From NCBI GenBank assembly GCA_037178625.1, contig CM074131.1:682001-746000 (forward strand): DNA of 64,000 nucleotides, written 5' to 3'. Of the stretch, positions 1-12,651 are shown piece after piece. Under the pieces are notes generated by a model that did not search any database, was not told the DNA's origin, and saw only the letters and a program-made list of their open reading frames with translations. Numbering within the stretch: the stretch's first letter is position 1; each line of letters begins with the position of its first letter. Both the position numbers and the translations under genes were made by a program. The DNA is from Skeletonema tropicum (lineage: Eukaryota > Bacillariophyta > Thalassiosirophyceae > Thalassiosirales > Thalassiosiraceae).

Positions 1-594
1 TGCAACCAGGTCTTTTAGTGATAAAAGTCGTGGTTGCTGCAAATACAAAGCTGACCAACCCACGCCCCGCCCTCCTACAAGCGGTGGCACTTCTTTCGAT
101 GATGGTCTACGTGCAGGACGCAGTGAGGCAAACAGGCTTTGGCGTGTAGCTGGAAATACCTGTTCCAATGCCTGGGGAGACTTCCAAAACAGCGTCAATC
201 GCAGAATCCGTGATAAGGGGTGGAATAACAGCGGTAACTGGCGCACAAGAGCCTTCAATCAAGGTGCCAGAGCTGGTATGAACGAGGTGGTCACCCAGAA
301 GGAGAAAGAATGCTTCCATGACTCTGCTGACGAGTGCGTTGACTTGGGAGATGAGGCAGCCCGTATCCTCGCCTACAAACATTGTGGCGGTTTTGGAACT
401 TTATCCATCGGTGAACATTGGAGGAGAGAATGTCGTGCCGCTGCCATTGATCAATGCAGGGCACAAGTCCGCAATGAAGTCAGGAACGAATGTGGCAGCC
501 CTAGTACTCAAGATCTCAGAAATCTTCAGAACAAGTGCAGGAATCAAGTTTTGACCATGATCGGAGACCGGGGGACTATTTCGAGGCCTATTAG
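1..594 (+). CDS. Array copy 0: Cys-rich secreted protein, 5'-truncated by the window edge
   Basis: This is the 3' part of exon 2, entering the frame at base 2 and corresponding to residue 89 onward of the family protein. It matches the other copies except near the end. There a run of five G at 570-574 replaces three, shifting the last residues so that translation runs on to 628 instead of stopping at 592-594. The 3' spacer also carries two small variants (an extra T in the TTTGTC stretch and GA missing from AGAGAG) that recur after copy 11. It is a real family member; whether the GG insertion is biological or an assembly error cannot be told here. Confidence 0.8.
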
Positions 595-1336
595 ATGGAT
601 GGAGGATGGATGGTATACTTTGACCTGAATTAGATATGTTTTGTCTTTGATACCGTTTACCTGAACCCGAACTAACATATTATAGCCGATGCAGTTACAA
701 GATCTACACGATAGAGAAGTTAAGTTTACCAGATATAGTAATATTATGTAATATGTACTTTCTTAAGAAATTGTTCACGCTTACTCTTATGAACCATTGA
801 ACTGTGCCAACACCAAGACCAAGAGAATGCATTGAGCTGTTTATCTACCATTTCAACTCGATCAATCAGACAACATGGACATGAAAGATACAAATAATGA
901 CTTTACTCGATACTATCTATCATTATTCTTTGTGCAGCGAGCGTCACACCGCTAGAAATAACTGCAACAAATACTTCCTCATCACTTTACTTGACAATGG
1001 AATGGTAAGTACATACGAAAGCTGAGAAAGCTGTGGAAGGAAGCAAGAACCGGACGGGAGTCTGAGCAGACACACGTCTGAATGAAAAAATAATGGACAC
1101 GCACGCGACGCTCAACCAAGACCAACTCTCATCTCTCATCCAATCCGTGGCGCTATCCACTATGATGTATTGGTACCTTGCTCGATCATCTTGCTTACCA
1201 ACATGATGATCTTGCTTTCTATGGAGGTGACCAAATGTTTGCCTGGGTCCGCCGCTGCCTTGTGAGGTGCCATAAATTTTGCAAAGCAAAAAACACAACA
1301 TCAAACAAAAACAACATAAGTACCAACAACTCAACA
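595..1336 (+). promoter_or_regulatory. Representative inter-gene spacer with presumed 3' UTR, promoter and 5' leader
   Basis: Spacers of about 745 nt separate every gene pair; this one is typical. Its first half is AT-rich and holds the presumed 3' UTR. The second half contains GTCTGAGCAGAC at 1060-1071 (5-bp inverted arms around AG), with a further GTCTG at 1076-1080. A TATA-like CATAAATTTT at 1271-1280 lies about 60 nt before the start codon. It is followed by a CA-rich leader (about 1290-1336), which looks like a 5' UTR. A donor-like GGTAAGTAC near 1005 could mark a 5'-leader intron, but I see no certain partner. Promoter assignment is inference from position. Confidence 0.45.
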
Positions 1337-2315
1337 ATGAAGCTCCTATTCGTCACCGCCGCCGCCGTTATGGCTGTCTTCGCCGCTGCTCCAGGCGCCG
1401 TTGCCTCTGTAAGTAGAATTATTTGGTTGATATGATGTTGTTGTCCTCTTTTTGCCTTTGCTTCTGCGCTCCTGCAACGCTGACCCCTCCTCCTTTTCCT
1501 GTTGCCATCTCCTATCCACCATGCACATGCAGTCCTCTAGAGCTAGAGGAGTCGACACCTACGACTCTGAATCCTCTTCATCTTTCGACGAGTACCCCCA
1601 AGATTCTACCTTCTCTGCAGATGATAATGAGATGATGGACTTCCTCGAAAACCCTAACAACCCCAACTGCGATGGTATTGGACCTAACACTTGCGATAAC
1701 CGTGTTGCGTGCGTATGGAGGTGTGCAACCAGGTCTTTTAGTGATAAAAGTCGTGGTTGCTGCAAATACAAAGCTGACCAACCCACGCCCCGCCCTCCTA
1801 CAAGCGGTGGCACTTCTTTCGATGATGGTCTACGTGCAGGACGCAGTGAGGCAAACAGGCTTTGGCGTGTAGCTGGAAATACCTGTTCCAATGCCTGGGG
1901 AGACTTCCAAAACAGCGTCAATCGCAGAATCCGTGATAAGGGGTGGAATAACAGCGGTAACTGGCGCACAAGAGCCTTCAATCAAGGTGCCAGAGCTGGT
2001 ATGAACGAGGTGGTCACCCAGAAGGAGAAAGAATGCTTCCATGACTCTGCTGACGAGTGCGTTGACTTGGGAGATGAGGCAGCCCGTATCCTCGCCTACA
2101 AACATTGTGGCGGTTTTGGAACTTTATCCATCGGTGAACATTGGAGGAGAGAATGTCGTGCCGCTGCCATTGATCAATGCAGGGCACAAGTCCGCAATGA
2201 AGTCAGGAACGAATGTGGCAGCCCTAGTACTCAAGATCTCAGAAATCTTCAGAACAAGTGCAGGAATCAAGTTTTGACCATGATCGGAGACCGGGACTAT
2301 TTCGAGGCCTATTAG
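1337..2315 (+). CDS. Array copy 1: secreted 14-Cys protein of unknown function (reference copy)
   Basis: Exons are 1337-1408 and 1533-2315, joined in phase 0 across a 124-nt GTAAGT...CAG intron, giving 284 residues. Residues 1-23 form a signal peptide: a Lys near the start, a long Ala/Val/Phe-rich core and an A-V-A-S end. Residues 27-63 are Ser/Asp/Glu-rich. A Cys cluster follows (70, 78, 84, 88, 100, 101), then a Pro/Thr/Gly linker (108-118), then a basic, probably helical C-terminal half with Cys 142, 192, 200, 216, 232, 240, 252 and 267. Fourteen cysteines and one NNS sequon (N163) suit a disulfide-bonded extracellular protein. F-x-x-G-x-R-A-G-x-x-E occurs twice (120 and 173). I chose this ATG because the signal peptide begins here; an upstream in-frame extension is broken in other copies. 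I do not recognise the family. The intron carries an extra ATG triplet relative to most copies. Confidence 0.88.
1533..1550 (+). other. Hairpin-forming inverted repeat at the intron/exon 2 junction
   Basis: The first 18 bases of exon 2 read TCCTCTAGAGCTAGAGGA. These are 8-base inverted arms around a central AG, directly after the splice acceptor CAG, and they encode SSRARG. The same sequence stands at the same place in every array copy. It could fold in the transcript next to the 3' splice site, but function is unproven. Confidence 0.6.
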
Positions 2316-3059
2316 ATGGATGGAGGATGGATGGTATACTTTGACCTGAATTAGATATGTTTGTCTTTGATACCGTTTACCTGAACCCGAACTAACATAT
2401 TATAGCCGATGCAGTTACAAGATCTACACGATAGAGAAGTTAAGTTTACCAGATATAGTAATATTATGTAATATGTACTTTCTTAAGAAATTGTTCACGC
2501 TTACTCTTATGAACCATTGAACTGTGCCAACACCAAGACCAAGAGAGAATGCATTGAGCTGTTTATCTACCATTTCAACTCGATCAATCAGACAACATGG
2601 ACATGAAAGATACAAATAATGACTTTACTCGATACTATCTATCATTATTCTTTGTGCAGCGAGCGTCACACCGCTAGAAATAACTGCAACAAATACTTCC
2701 TCATCACTTTACTTGACAATGGAATGGTAAGTACATACGAAAGCTGAGAAAGCTGTGGAAGGAAGCAAGAACCGGACGGGAGTCTGAGCAGACACACGTC
2801 TGAATGAAAAAATAATGGACACGCACGCGACGCTCAAACCAAGACCAACTCTCATCTCTCATCCAATCCGTGGCGCTATCCACTATGATGTATTGGTACC
2901 TTGCTCGATCATCTTGCTTACCAACATGATGATCTTGCTTTCTATGGAGGTGACCAAATGTTTGCCTGGGTCCGCCGCTGCCTTGTGAGGTGCCATAAAT
3001 TTTGCAAAGCAAAAAACACAACATCAAACAAAAACAACATAAGTACCAACAACTCAACA

Positions 3060-4035
3060 ATGAAGCTCCTATTCGTCACCGCCGCCGCCGTTATGGCTGT
3101 CTTCGCCGCTGCTCCAGGCGCCGTTGCCTCTGTAAGTAGAATTATTTGGTTGATATGTTGTTGTCCTCTTTTTGCCTTTGCTTCTGCGCTCCTGCAACGC
3201 TGACCCCTCCTCCTTTTCCTGTTGCCATCTCCTATCCACCATGCACATGCAGTCCTCTAGAGCTAGAGGAGTCGACACCTACGACTCTGAATCCTCTTCA
3301 TCTTTCGACGAGTACCCCCAAGATTCTACCTTCTCTGCAGATGATAATGAGATGATGGACTTCCTCGAAAACCCTAACAACCCCAACTGCGATGGTATTG
3401 GACCTAACACTTGCGATAACCGTGTTGCGTGCGTATGGAGGTGTGCAACCAGGTCTTTTAGTGATAAAAGTCGTGGTTGCTGCAAATACAAAGCTGACCA
3501 ACCCACGCCCCGCCCTCCTACAAGCGGTGGCACTTCTTTCGATGATGGTCTACGTGCAGGACGCAGTGAGGCAAACAGGCTTTGGCGTGTAGCTGGAAAT
3601 ACCTGTTCCAATGCCTGGGGAGACTTCCAAAACAGCGTCAATCGCAGAATCCGTGATAAGGGGTGGAATAACAGCGGTAACTGGCGCACAAGAGCCTTCA
3701 ATCAAGGTGCCAGAGCTGGTATGAACGAGGTGGTCACCCAGAAGGAGAAAGAATGCTTCCATGACTCTGCTGACGAGTGCGTTGACTTGGGAGATGAGGC
3801 AGCCCGTATCCTCGCCTACAAACATTGTGGCGGTTTTGGAACTTTATCCATCGGTGAACATTGGAGGAGAGAATGTCGTGCCGCTGCCATTGATCAATGC
3901 AGGGCACAAGTCCGCAATGAAGTCAGGAACGAATGTGGCAGCCCTAGTACTCAAGATCTCAGAAATCTTCAGAACAAGTGCAGGAATCAAGTTTTGACCA
4001 TGATCGGAGACCGGGACTATTTCGAGGCCTATTAG
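3060..4035 (+). CDS. Array copy 2: secreted 14-Cys protein
   Basis: Exons 3060-3131 and 3253-4035; 121-nt intron, the commonest length in the array. The predicted protein is identical to copy 1. The upstream spacer has one extra A (CTCAAACC near 2835), shared with copy 18. No lesion. Confidence 0.88.
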
Positions 4036-4779
4036 ATGGATGGAGGATGGATGGTATACTTTGACCTGAATTAGATATGTTTGTCTTTGATACCGTTTAC
4101 CTGAACCCGAACTAACATATTATAGCCGATGCAGTTACAAGATCTACACGATAGAGAAGTTAAGTTTACCAGATATAGTAATATTATGTAATATGTACTT
4201 TCTTAAGAAATTGTTCACGCTTACTCTTATGAACCATTGAACTGTGCCAACACCAAGACCAAGAGAGAATGCATTGAGCTGTTTATCTACCATTTCAACT
4301 CGATCAATCAGACAACATGGACATGAAAGATACAAATAATGACTTTACTCGATACTATCTATCATTATTCTTTGTGCAGCGAGCGTCACACCGCTAGAAA
4401 TAACTGCAACAAATACTTCCTCATCACTTTACTTGACAATGGAATGGTAAGTACATACGAAAGCTGAGAAAGCTGTGGAAGGAAGCAAGAACCGGACGGG
4501 AGTCTGAGCAGACACACGTCTGAATGAAAAAATAATGGACACGCACGCGACGCTCAACCAAGACCAACTCTCATCTCTCATCCAATCCGTGGCGCTATCC
4601 ACTATGATGTATTGGTACCTTGCTCGATCATCTTGCTTACCAACATGATGATCTTGCTTTCTATGGAGGTGACCAAATGTTTGCCTGGGTCCGCCGCTGC
4701 CTTGTGAGGTGCCATAAATTTTGCAAAGCAAAAAAACACAACATCAAACAAAAACAACATAAGTACCAACAACTCAACA

Positions 4780-5756
4780 ATGAAGCTCCTATTCGTCACC
4801 GCCGCCGCCGTTATGGCTGTCTTCGCCGCTGCTCCAGGCGCCGTTGCCTCTGTAAGTAGAATTATTTGGTTGATATGTTTGTTGTCCTCTTTTTGCCTTT
4901 GCTTCTGCGCTCCTGCAACGCTGACCCCTCCTCCTTTTCCTGTTGCCATCTCCTATCCACCATGCACATGCAGTCCTCTAGAGCTAGAGGAGTCGACACC
5001 TACGACTCTGAATCCTCTTCATCTTTCGACGAGTACCCCCAAGATTCTACCTTCTCTGCAGATGATAATGAGATGATGGACTTCCTCGAAAACCCTAACA
5101 ACCCCAACTGCGATGGTATTGGACCTAACACTTGCGATAACCGTGTTGCGTGCGTATGGAGGTGTGCAACCAGGTCTTTTAGTGATAAAAGTCGTGGTTG
5201 CTGCAAATACAAAGCTGACCAACCCACGCCCCGCCCTCCTACAAGCGGTGGCACTTCTTTCGATGATGGTCTACGTGCAGGACGCAGTGAGGCAAACAGG
5301 CTTTGGCGTGTAGCTGGAAATACCTGTTCCAATGCCTGGGGAGACTTCCAAAACAGCGTCAATCGCAGAATCCGTGATAAGGGGTGGAATAACAGCGGTA
5401 ACTGGCGCACAAGAGCCTTCAATCAAGGTGCCAGAGCTGGTATGAACGAGGTGGTCACCCAGAAGGAGAAAGAATGCTTCCATGACTCTGCTGACGAGTG
5501 CGTTGACTTGGGAGATGAGGCAGCCCGTATCCTCGCCTACAAACATTGTGGCGGTTTTGGAACTTTATCCATCGGTGAACATTGGAGGAGAGAATGTCGT
5601 GCCGCTGCCATTGATCAATGCAGGGCACAAGTCCGCAATGAAGTCAGGAACGAATGTGGCAGCCCTAGTACTCAAGATCTCAGAAATCTTCAGAACAAGT
5701 GCAGGAATCAAGTTTTGACCATGATCGGAGACCGGGACTATTTCGAGGCCTATTAG
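4780..5756 (+). CDS. Array copy 3: secreted 14-Cys protein
   Basis: Exons 4780-4851 and 4974-5756; 122-nt intron with an extra T in the ATATGTTTG stretch. Protein as copy 1. The A run in the leader (near 4730) is one base longer than in most copies, which breaks any N-terminal extension upstream of this ATG and supports it as the true start. Confidence 0.88.
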
Positions 5757-6499
5757 ATGGATGGAGGATGGATGGTATACTTTGACCTGAATTAGATATG
5801 TTTGTCTTTGATACCGTTTACCTGAACCCGAACTAACATATTATAGCCGATGCAGTTACAAGATCTACACGATAGAGAAGTTAAGTTTACCAGATATAGT
5901 AATATTATGTAATATGTACTTTCTTAAGAAATTGTTCACGCTTACTCTTATGAACCATTGAACTGTGCCAACACCAAGACCAAGAGAGAATGCATTGAGC
6001 TGTTTATCTACCATTTCAACTCGATCAATCAGACAACATGGACATGAAAGATACAAATAATGACTTTACTCGATACTATCTATCATTATTCTTTGTGCAG
6101 CGAGCGTCACACCGCTAGAAATAACTGCAACAAATACTTCCTCATCACTTTACTTGACAATGGAATGGTAAGTACATACGAAAGCTGAGAAAGCTGTGGA
6201 AGGAAGCAAGAACCGGACGGGAGTCTGAGCAGACACACGTCTGAATGAAAAAATAATGGACACGCACGCGACGCTCAACCAAGACCAACTCTCATCTCTC
6301 ATCCAATCCGTGGCGCTATCCACTATGATGTATTGGTACCTTGCTCGATCATCTTGCTTACCAACATGATGATCTTGCTTTCTATGGAGGTGACCAAATG
6401 TTTGCCTGGGTCCGCCGCTGCCTTGTGAGGTGCCATAAATTTTGCAAAGCAAAAAACACAACATCAAACAAAAACAACATAAGTACCAACAACTCAACA

Positions 6500-7475
6500 A
6501 TGAAGCTCCTATTCGTCACCGCCGCCGCCGTTATGGCTGTCTTCGCCGCTGCTCCAGGCGCCGTTGCCTCTGTAAGTAGAATTATTTGGTTGATATGTTG
6601 TTGTCCTCTTTTTGCCTTTGCTTCTGCGCTCCTGCAACGCTGACCCCTCCTCCTTTTCCTGTTGCCATCTCCTATCCACCATGCACATGCAGTCCTCTAG
6701 AGCTAGAGGAGTCGACACCTACGACTCTGAATCCTCTTCATCTTTCGACGAGTACCCCCAAGATTCTACCTTCTCTGCAGATGATAATGAGATGATGGAC
6801 TTCCTCGAAAACCCTAACAACCCCAACTGCGATGGTATTGGACCTAACACTTGCGATAACCGTGTTGCGTGCGTATGGAGGTGTGCAACCAGGTCTTTTA
6901 GTGATAAAAGTCGTGGTTGCTGCAAATACAAAGCTGACCAACCCACGCCCCGCCCTCCTACAAGCGGTGGCACTTCTTTCGATGATGGTCTACGTGCAGG
7001 ACGCAGTGAGGCAAACAGGCTTTGGCGTGTAGCTGGAAATACCTGTTCCAATGCCTGGGGAGACTTCCAAAACAGCGTCAATCGCAGAATCCGTGATAAG
7101 GGGTGGAATAACAGCGGTAACTGGCGCACAAGAGCCTTCAATCAAGGTGCCAGAGCTGGTATGAACGAGGTGGTCACCCAGAAGGAGAAAGAATGCTTCC
7201 ATGACTCTGCTGACGAGTGCGTTGACTTGGGAGATGAGGCAGCCCGTATCCTCGCCTACAAACATTGTGGCGGTTTTGGAACTTTATCCATCGGTGAACA
7301 TTGGAGGAGAGAATGTCGTGCCGCTGCCATTGATCAATGCAGGGCACAAGTCCGCAATGAAGTCAGGAACGAATGTGGCAGCCCTAGTACTCAAGATCTC
7401 AGAAATCTTCAGAACAAGTGCAGGAATCAAGTTTTGACCATGATCGGAGACCGGGACTATTTCGAGGCCTATTAG
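6500..7475 (+). CDS. Array copy 4: secreted 14-Cys protein
   Basis: Exons 6500-6571 and 6693-7475; 121-nt intron. Intact, with no distinguishing change in the coding sequence. Confidence 0.88.
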
Positions 7476-8218
7476 ATGGATGGAGGATGGATGGTATACT
7501 TTGACCTGAATTAGATATGTTTGTCTTTGATACCGTTTACCTGAACCCGAACTAACATATTATAGCCGATGCAGTTACAAGATCTACACGATAGAGAAGT
7601 TAAGTTTACCAGATATAGTAATATTATGTAATATGTACTTTCTTAAGAAATTGTTCACGCTTACTCTTATGAACCATTGAACTGTGCCAACACCAAGACC
7701 AAGAGAGAATGCATTGAGCTGTTTATCTACCATTTCAACTCGATCAATCAGACAACATGGACATGAAAGATACAAATAATGACTTTACTCGATACTATCT
7801 ATCATTATTCTTTGTGCAGCGAGCGTCACACCGCTAGAAATAACTGCAACAAATACTTCCTCATCACTTTACTTGACAATGGAATGGTAAGTACATACGA
7901 AAGCTGAGAAAGCTGTGGAAGGAAGCAAGAACCGGACGGGAGTCTGAGCAGACACACGTCTGAATGAAAAAATAATGGACACGCACGCGACGCTCAACCA
8001 AGACCAACTCTCATCTCTCATCCAATCCGTGGCGCTATCCACTATGATGTATTGGTACCTTGCTCGATCATCTTGCTTACCAACATGATGATCTTGCTTT
8101 CTATGGAGGTGACCAAATGTTTGCCTGGGTCCGCCGCTGCCTTGTGAGGTGCCATAAATTTTGCAAAGCAAAAAACACAACATCAAACAAAAACAACATA
8201 AGTACCAACAACTCAACA

Positions 8219-9193
8219 ATGAAGCTCCTATTCGTCACCGCCGCCGCCGTTATGGCTGTCTTCGCCGCTGCTCCAGGCGCCGTTGCCTCTGTAAGTAGAA
8301 TTATTTGGTTGATATGTTGTTGTCCTCTTTTTGCCTTTGCTTCTGCGCTCCTGCAACGCTGACCCCTCCTCCTTTTCCTGTTGCCATCTCCTATCCACCA
8401 TGCACATGCAGTCCTCTAGAGCTAGAGGAGTCGACACCTACGACTCTGAATCCTCTTCATCTTTCGACGAGTACCCCCAAGATTCTACCTTCTCTGCAGA
8501 TGATAATGAGATGATGGACTTCCTCGAAAACCCTAACAACCCCACTGCGATGGTATTGGACCTAACACTTGCGATAACCGTGTTGCGTGCGTATGGAGGT
8601 GTGCAACCAGGTCTTTTAGTGATAAAAGTCGTGGTTGCTGCAAATACAAAGCTGACCAACCCACGCCCCGCCCTCCTACAAGCGGTGGCACTTCTTTCGA
8701 TGATGGTCTACGTGCAGGACGCAGTGAGGCAAACAGGCTTTGGCGTGTAGCTGGAAATACCTGTTCCAATGCCTGGGGAGACTTCCAAAACAGCGTCAAT
8801 CGCAGAATCCGTGATAAGGGGTGGAATAACAGCGGTAACTGGCGCACAAGAGCCTTCAATCAAGGTGCCAGAGCTGGTATGAACGAGGTGGTCACCCAGA
8901 AGGAGAAAGAATGCTTCCATGACTCTGCTGACGAGTGCGTTGACTTGGGAGATGAGGCAGCCCGTATCCTCGCCTACAAACATTGTGGCGGTTTTGGAAC
9001 TTTATCCATCGGTGAACATTGGAGGAGAGAATGTCGTGCCGCTGCCATTGATCAATGCAGGGCACAAGTCCGCAATGAAGTCAGGAACGAATGTGGCAGC
9101 CCTAGTACTCAAGATCTCAGAAATCTTCAGAACAAGTGCAGGAATCAAGTTTTGACCATGATCGGAGACCGGGACTATTTCGAGGCCTATTAG
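8219..9193 (+). pseudogene. Array copy 5: one-base deletion in exon 2
   Basis: Exon 1 is 8219-8290 and exon 2 is 8412-9193. One A is missing in the AACCCCAACTGC stretch near 8544, so the frame leaves the family sequence after N-N-P and stops at 8750. The rest of exon 2 is intact in the original frame to 9193. A single-base error would restore a normal gene. Confidence 0.75.
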
Positions 9194-9952
9194 ATGGATG
9201 GAGGATGGATGGTATACTTTGACCTGAATTAGATATGTTTGTCTTTGATACCGTTTACCTGAACCCGAACTAACATATTATAGCCGATGCAGTTACAAGA
9301 TCTACACGATAGAGAAGTTAAGTTTACCAGATATAGTAATATTATGTAATATGTACTTTCTTAAGAAATTGTTCACGCTTACTCTTATGAACCATTGAAC
9401 TGTGCCAACACCAAGACCAAGAGAGAATGCATTGAGCTGTTTATCTACCATTTCAACTCGATCAATCAGACAACATGGACATGAAAGATACAAATAATGA
9501 CTTTACTCGATACTATCTATCATTATTCTTTGTGCAGCGAGCGTCACACCGCTAGAAATAACTGCAACAAATACTTCCTCATCACTTTACTTGACAATGG
9601 AATGGTAAGTACATACGAAAGCTGAGAAAGCTGTGGAAGGAAGCAAGAACCGGACGGGAGTCTGAGCAGACACACGTCTGAATGAAAAAATAATGGACAC
9701 ACGCACGCGACGCTCAACCAAGACCAACTCTCTCTCATCCAATCCGTGGCGCTATCCACTATGATGCCTATCCGCTCGCTATACTCTGTGACCTTGCTCG
9801 ATCATCTTGCTTACCAACATGATGATCTTGCTTTCTATGGAGGTGACCAAATGTTTGCCTGGGTCCGCCGCTGCCTTGTGAGGTGCCATAAATTTTGCAA
9901 AGCAAAAAACACAACATCAAACAAAAACAACATAAGTACCAACAACTCAACA

Positions 9953-10931
9953 ATGAAGCTCCTATTCGTCACCGCCGCCGCCGTTATGGCTGTCTTCGCC
10001 GCTGCTCCAGGCGCCGTTGCCTCTGTAAGTAGAATTATTTGGTTGATATGTTGTTGTCCTCTTTTTGCCTTTGCTTCTGCGCTCCTGCAACGCTGACCCC
10101 TCCTCCTTTTCCTGTTGCCATCTCCTATCCACCATGCACATGCAGTCCTCTAGAGCTAGAGGAGTCGACACCTACGACTCTGAATCCTCTTCATCTTTCG
10201 ACGAGTACCCCCAAGATTCTACCTTCTCTGCAGATGATAATGAGATGATGGACTTCCTCGAAAACCCTAACAACCCCAACTGCGATGGTATTGGACCTAA
10301 CACTTGCGATAACCGTGTTGCGTGCGTATGGAGGTGTGCAACCAGGTCTTTTAGTGATAAAAGTCGTGGTTGCTGCAAATACAAAGCTGACCAACCCACG
10401 CCCCCCGCCCTCCTACAAGCGGTGGCACTTCTTTCGATGATGGTCTACGTGCAGGACGCAGTGAGGCAAACAGGCTTTGGCGTGTAGCTGGAAATACCTG
10501 TTCCAATGCCTGGGGAGACTTCCAAAACAGCGTCAATCGCAGAATCCGTGATAAGGGGTGGAATAACAGCGGTAACTGGCGCACAAGAGCCTTCAATCAA
10601 GGTGCCAGAGCTGGTATGAACGAGGTGGTCACCCAGAAGGAGAAAGAATGCTTCCATGACTCTGCTGACGAGTGCGTTGACTTGGGAGATGAGGCAGCCC
10701 GTATCCTCGCCTACAAACATTGTGGCGGTTTTTGGAACTTTATCCATCGGTGAACATTGGAGGAGAGAATGTCGTGCCGCTGCCATTGATCAATGCAGGG
10801 CACAAGTCCGCAATGAAGTCAGGAACGAATGTGGCAGCCCTAGTACTCAAGATCTCAGAAATCTTCAGAACAAGTGCAGGAATCAAGTTTTGACCATGAT
10901 CGGAGACCGGGACTATTTCGAGGCCTATTAG
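9953..10931 (+). pseudogene. Array copy 6: two frameshifting insertions, altered promoter
   Basis: Exons 9953-10024 and 10146-10931. A C4 run is C6 at 10401-10406 and a T4 run is T5 at 10729-10733. The net change is +3, so the C-terminus is back in frame but about 330 nt between are not, and translation would stop at 10487. Upstream, 9767-9790 replaces the usual 7-nt TATTGGT with an unrelated 24-nt sequence. Confidence 0.75.
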
Positions 10932-11675
10932 ATGGATGGAGGATGGATGGTATACTTTGACCTGAATTAGATATGTTTTGTCTTTGATACCGTTTACCTG
11001 AACCCGAACTAACATATTATAGCCGATGCAGTTACAAGATCTACACGATAGAGAAGTTAAGTTTACCAGATATAGTAATATTATGTAATATGTACTTTCT
11101 TAAGAAATTGTTCACGCTTACTCTTATGAACCATTGAACTGTGCCAACACCAAGACCAAGAGAGAATGCATTGAGCTGTTTATCTACCATTTCAACTCGA
11201 TCAATCAGACAACATGGACATGAAAGATACAAATAATGACTTTACTCGATACTATCTATCATTATTCTTTGTGCAGCGAGCGTCACACCGCTAGAAATAA
11301 CTGCAACAAATACTTCCTCATCACTTTACTTGACAATGGAATGGTAAGTACATACGAAAGCTGAGAAAGCTGTGGAAGGAAGCAAGAACCGGACGGGAGT
11401 CTGAGCAGACACACGTCTGAATGAAAAAATAATGGACACGCACGCGACGCTCAACCAAGACCAACTCTCATCTCTCATCCAATCCGTGGCGCTATCCACT
11501 ATGATGTATTGGTACCTTGCTCGATCATCTTGCTTACCAACATGATGATCTTGCTTTCTATGGAGGTGACCAAATGTTTGCCTGGGTCCGCCGCTGCCTT
11601 GTGAGGTGCCATAAATTTTGCAAAGCAAAAAACACAACATCAAACAAAAACAACATAAGTACCAACAACTCAACA

Positions 11676-12651
11676 ATGAAGCTCCTATTCGTCACCGCCG
11701 CCGCCGTTATGGCTGTCTTCGCCGCTGCTCCAGGCGCCGTTGCCTCTGTAAGTAGAATTATTTGGTTGATATGTTGTTGTCCTCTTTTTGCCTTTGCTTC
11801 TGCGCTCCTGCAACGCTGACCCCTCCTCCTTTTCCTGTTGCCATCTCCTATCCACCATGCACATGCAGTCCTCTAGAGCTAGAGGAGTCGACACCTACGA
11901 CTCTGAATCCTCTTCATCTTTCGACGAGTACCCCCAAGATTCTACCTTCTCTGCAGATGATAATGAGATGATGGACTTCCTCGAAAACCCTAACAACCCC
12001 AACTGCGATGGTATTGGACCTAACACTTGCGATAACCGTGTTGCGTGCGTATGGAGGTGTGCAACCAGGTCTTTTAGTGATAAAAGTCGTGGTTGCTGCA
12101 AATACAAAGCTGACCAACCCACGCCCCGCCCTCCTACAAGCGGTGGCACTTCTTTCGATGATGGTCTACGTGCAGGACGCAGTGAGGCAAACAGGCTTTG
12201 GCGTGTAGCTGGAAATACCTGTTCCAATGCCTGGGGAGACTTCCAAAACAGCGTCAATCGCAGAATCCGTGATAAGGGGTGGAATAACAGCGGTAACTGG
12301 CGCACAAGAGCCTTCAATCAAGGTGCCAGAGCTGGTATGAACGAGGTGGTCACCCAGAAGGAGAAAGAATGCTTCCATGACTCTGCTGACGAGTGCGTTG
12401 ACTTGGGAGATGAGGCAGCCCGTATCCTCGCCTACAAACATTGTGGCGGTTTTGGAACTTTATCCATCGGTGAACATTGGAGGAGAGAATGTCGTGCCGC
12501 TGCCATTGATCAATGCAGGGCACAAGTCCGCAATGAAGTCAGGAACGAATGTGGCAGCCCTAGTACTCAAGATCTCAGAAATCTTCAGAACAAGTGCAGG
12601 AATCAAGTTTTGACCATGATCGGAGACCGGGACTATTTCGAGGCCTATTAG
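11676..12651 (+). CDS. Array copy 7: secreted 14-Cys protein
   Basis: Exons 11676-11747 and 11869-12651; 121-nt intron. Intact, protein as copy 1. The spacer upstream, inherited from copy 6, has the extra T in the TTTGTC stretch. Confidence 0.88.

Noticed and set aside
1178..1336. In-frame N-terminal extension before the MKLL start
   Set aside because: A one-base longer A run in copies 3, 9, 18 and 19 breaks it, and the signal peptide begins at the chosen ATG.
987..1337. 116-codon minus-strand frame repeated in most spacers
   Set aside because: It overlaps the promoter and start of the plus-strand gene, is broken in several copies by small indels, and has no domain. Its recurrence only reflects the repeat.
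1521..1532. ATG just before the splice acceptor as an alternative start
   Set aside because: It would remove the signal peptide, and copy 26 has ACG at the first of these codons.
1559..1981. 140-codon antisense frame repeated inside exon 2
   Set aside because: A shadow of the plus-strand coding sequence; conserved only because the unit is conserved.
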